NCBI RefSeq assembly: GCF_002310815.1
Contig: NZ_CP011032.1
Span: forward strand, 784,001-848,000
Direction of reading: 5' to 3'
DNA length: 64,000 nt
From: Pseudoalteromonas tunicata
Lineage (GTDB): Bacteria; Pseudomonadota; Gammaproteobacteria; Enterobacterales; Alteromonadaceae
Shown here: positions 62,796 through 64,000 of the stretch, piece by piece
How the letters are laid out: every line of letters starts with the position of its first letter
Numbering within the stretch: position 1 is the first letter of the stretch
Notes under the pieces: model-generated
What the model was told of the DNA's origin: nothing
The model's input: only the letters and a program-made list of their open reading frames with translations
Database searches by the model: none
Made by a program: the position numbers and the translations under genes

Positions 62796-64000
62796 AAAAA
62801 AATAGTGTTATGTTAGGTGCGTTATTGCTCCTAAGTGGTTGTAGTGTTATCAACCGTACGTTACCGCCAGACATTGAGTTGGCACAAAATTTAGCGCAAA
62901 CCGAGACCTTTACTGAGTTTGCTAATTTACCCGCACCGGCCGGCAGTATTGCGGTGTCTGTTTATTCATTTCGCGATCAAACCGGGCAATATAAGCCGCA
63001 AGCGAATGTAAGTTCATTTTCAACAGCCGTAACACAAGGGGCAAACTCTATCTTGATCCAAGCGCTGCATGAATCTGACTGGTTTGTGCCTGTTGAGCGT
63101 GAAGGTCTGCAAAATATTTTAACCGAGCGTAAAATTGTACGAGCGGGCATTAGTAATAAAGAAGATGAAAAAACCCAATTACCTGCGCTCACTACAGCCA
63201 AAGTAATTCTCGAAGGTGGCATTATTAGTTATGACTCCAATGTTAAAACCGGTGGCTTAGGCATGGAGTATTTTGGTATCGGTGCCTCTGAGCTTTACCG
63301 CGAAGATGTTATCTCCATTTATTTACGTGCCGTTGATGTACGAACAGGGCAAGTATTGCTCTCTGTAGCCACCACTAAAAAAGTCTTAAGCCAAGAGATC
63401 CGCGCTGGTTTTTTCCGTTATGTCAGTTACAAGCGTTTAGCTGAGGCTGAAGCAGGCTTCAGTGATAACGAACCAATGCATATTTGTGTCAAACAAGCGA
63501 TTGAAAAAGCGCTTACTACCTTAGTGACTAAAGGGATTGAAAAAGGAATTTGGACTACAAAAGAGCAAAATGAGAAATTCTTAGAGCAAGCGCGCAGTAA
63601 AAATGCGGCATTAATGCGTAAAAATCAAACTAAAACCGTAATTGCCACACCAACAAAAGAGGCAACAACCGAGCAGTTAGCACTTAGCAAAAATACCAAT
63701 GCGTTAAGTTTTGCGGTGCAATTTAGAACGGGTAGTGCACAACTTGAACCTGTTTATAGTGAACAGCTCAATAGCATTGTTAGTTTAGTTAAAAGTACCG
63801 ACTATTTAGCGATTGAGCTACAAGGTTTTGCAGATCAAAGAGGGCTTGAGCAGGAAAACCGAAGCTTATCATTAGCGCGTTCGCATAGCGTTGCACAATA
63901 CCTTAACAATCAAGGGATTGTGCAACAGCGGATCAGTGTTGCGGGTCTTGGCGATGAGCAAGCTGTCTATCAAGTCACGGATCCTGAAGGGTTGTTTTTC
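62792..64000 (+). CDS. csgG: Curli secretion channel CsgG with C-terminal OmpA-like domain, partial
   Basis: The frame is open from ATG 62792 to the window edge, 403 residues. The lipoprotein signal has lipobox LSGC (Cys17). Residues about 40-265 align with E. coli CsgG (277 residues), with AGSIAVSVYSFRDQTGQYKPQ, VEREGLQNILTERKI, NVKTGGLGMEYFGIGA and YKRLAEAEAGFSDNEP. The constriction loop keeps Phe76, but Asn is Ser75 and the Tyr is replaced. After a spacer (about 265-305) an OmpA C-terminal domain begins (about 307-403) with the peptidoglycan-binding Asp348 and Arg363, 15 residues apart. CsgG normally ends near residue 277, so this is a fusion. Its 3' end is outside the window. Confidence 0.9.
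   Translation, partial: MKKNSVMLGALLLLSGCSVINRTLPPDIELAQNLAQTETFTEFANLPAPAGSIAVSVYSFRDQTGQYKPQANVSSFSTAVTQGANSILIQALHESDWFVPVEREGLQNILTERKIVRAGISNKEDEKTQLPALTTAKVILEGGIISYDSNVKTGGLGMEYFGIGASELYREDVISIYLRAVDVRTGQVLLSVATTKKVLSQEIRAGFFRYVSYKRLAEAEAGFSDNEPMHICVKQAIEKALTTLVTKGIEKGIWTTKEQNEKFLEQARSKNAALMRKNQTKTVIATPTKEATTEQLALSKNTNALSFAVQFRTGSAQLEPVYSEQLNSIVSLVKSTDYLAIELQGFADQRGLEQENRSLSLARSHSVAQYLNNQGIVQQRISVAGLGDEQAVYQVTDPEGLFF

Overview
The window is AT-rich chromosomal DNA from a marine-type gammaproteobacterium, most probably Alteromonadales and close to Pseudoalteromonas. This assignment is an inference from gene order and protein signatures, not from a database search. The supporting signs are E. 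coli-like gene neighbourhoods (rsmE-gshB-yqgE-ruvX, yggS-proC-yggT-yggU, nudF-yqiB-cpdA-yqiA-parE, pepA-holC-valS beside lptF-lptG), pilT-pilU, an S46 dipeptidyl-peptidase, secreted hydrolases and a curli cluster. I see no insertion sequence, prophage or CRISPR array. Nearly all of the DNA is coding.

Layout. 1-2.8 kb: the 3' part of an S46 peptidase gene, convergent with a GAF-GGDEF diguanylate cyclase. 3-8 kb: a SelT/SelW-like protein, then a methionine operon of metA and a two-piece metH behind tandem MetJ boxes. 8.1-17.2 kb: housekeeping operons (yggS-proC-yggT-yggU-DUF4426 and rsmE-gshB-yqgE-ruvX) flanking pilT-pilU and an orphan periplasmic-binding-like protein. 17.4-25.6 kb: an ABC-2 exporter, a Crp/Fnr-type regulator beside a single-domain haemoglobin, a double DUF350 membrane protein, glnE and a TcpQ-like protein. 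25.8-37 kb: lpxL-like acyltransferase, tolC, the nudF-yqiB-cpdA-yqiA-parE block, and a TPR-GGDEF gene between parE and parC. 37-49.4 kb: plsC-rraB, an HD-GYP phosphodiesterase, a small membrane protein with a Fur-like box, fadL, valS-holC-pepA, lptF-lptG and an RDD protein. 49.7 kb: tRNA-Leu(CAA), followed by long inverted repeats. 50-59.5 kb: a flavoprotein, an ohr-esterase pair, a ToxR-like membrane regulator, a DsbA-like lipoprotein, a GNAT acetyltransferase and a large subtilase. 59.9-64 kb: csgBAEFG.

The most unusual part is the curli cluster. The CsgA-like protein has about 19 curlin repeats in 502 residues, against five in the E. coli protein. The CsgG secretion-channel protein continues into an OmpA-type peptidoglycan-binding domain before the window ends. 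A GC-rich hairpin separates the fibre genes from csgEFG. Two diguanylate cyclases, an HD-GYP phosphodiesterase, pilus retraction motors and a curli system lie within one window, which suits an organism that switches between motile and surface-attached life.

Other points of interest are the cleanly split methionine synthase, a perfect 16-bp palindrome in front of a Crp/Fnr protein that lacks the usual G-reading glutamate, and an S46 peptidase with serine at the P1-selecting position.
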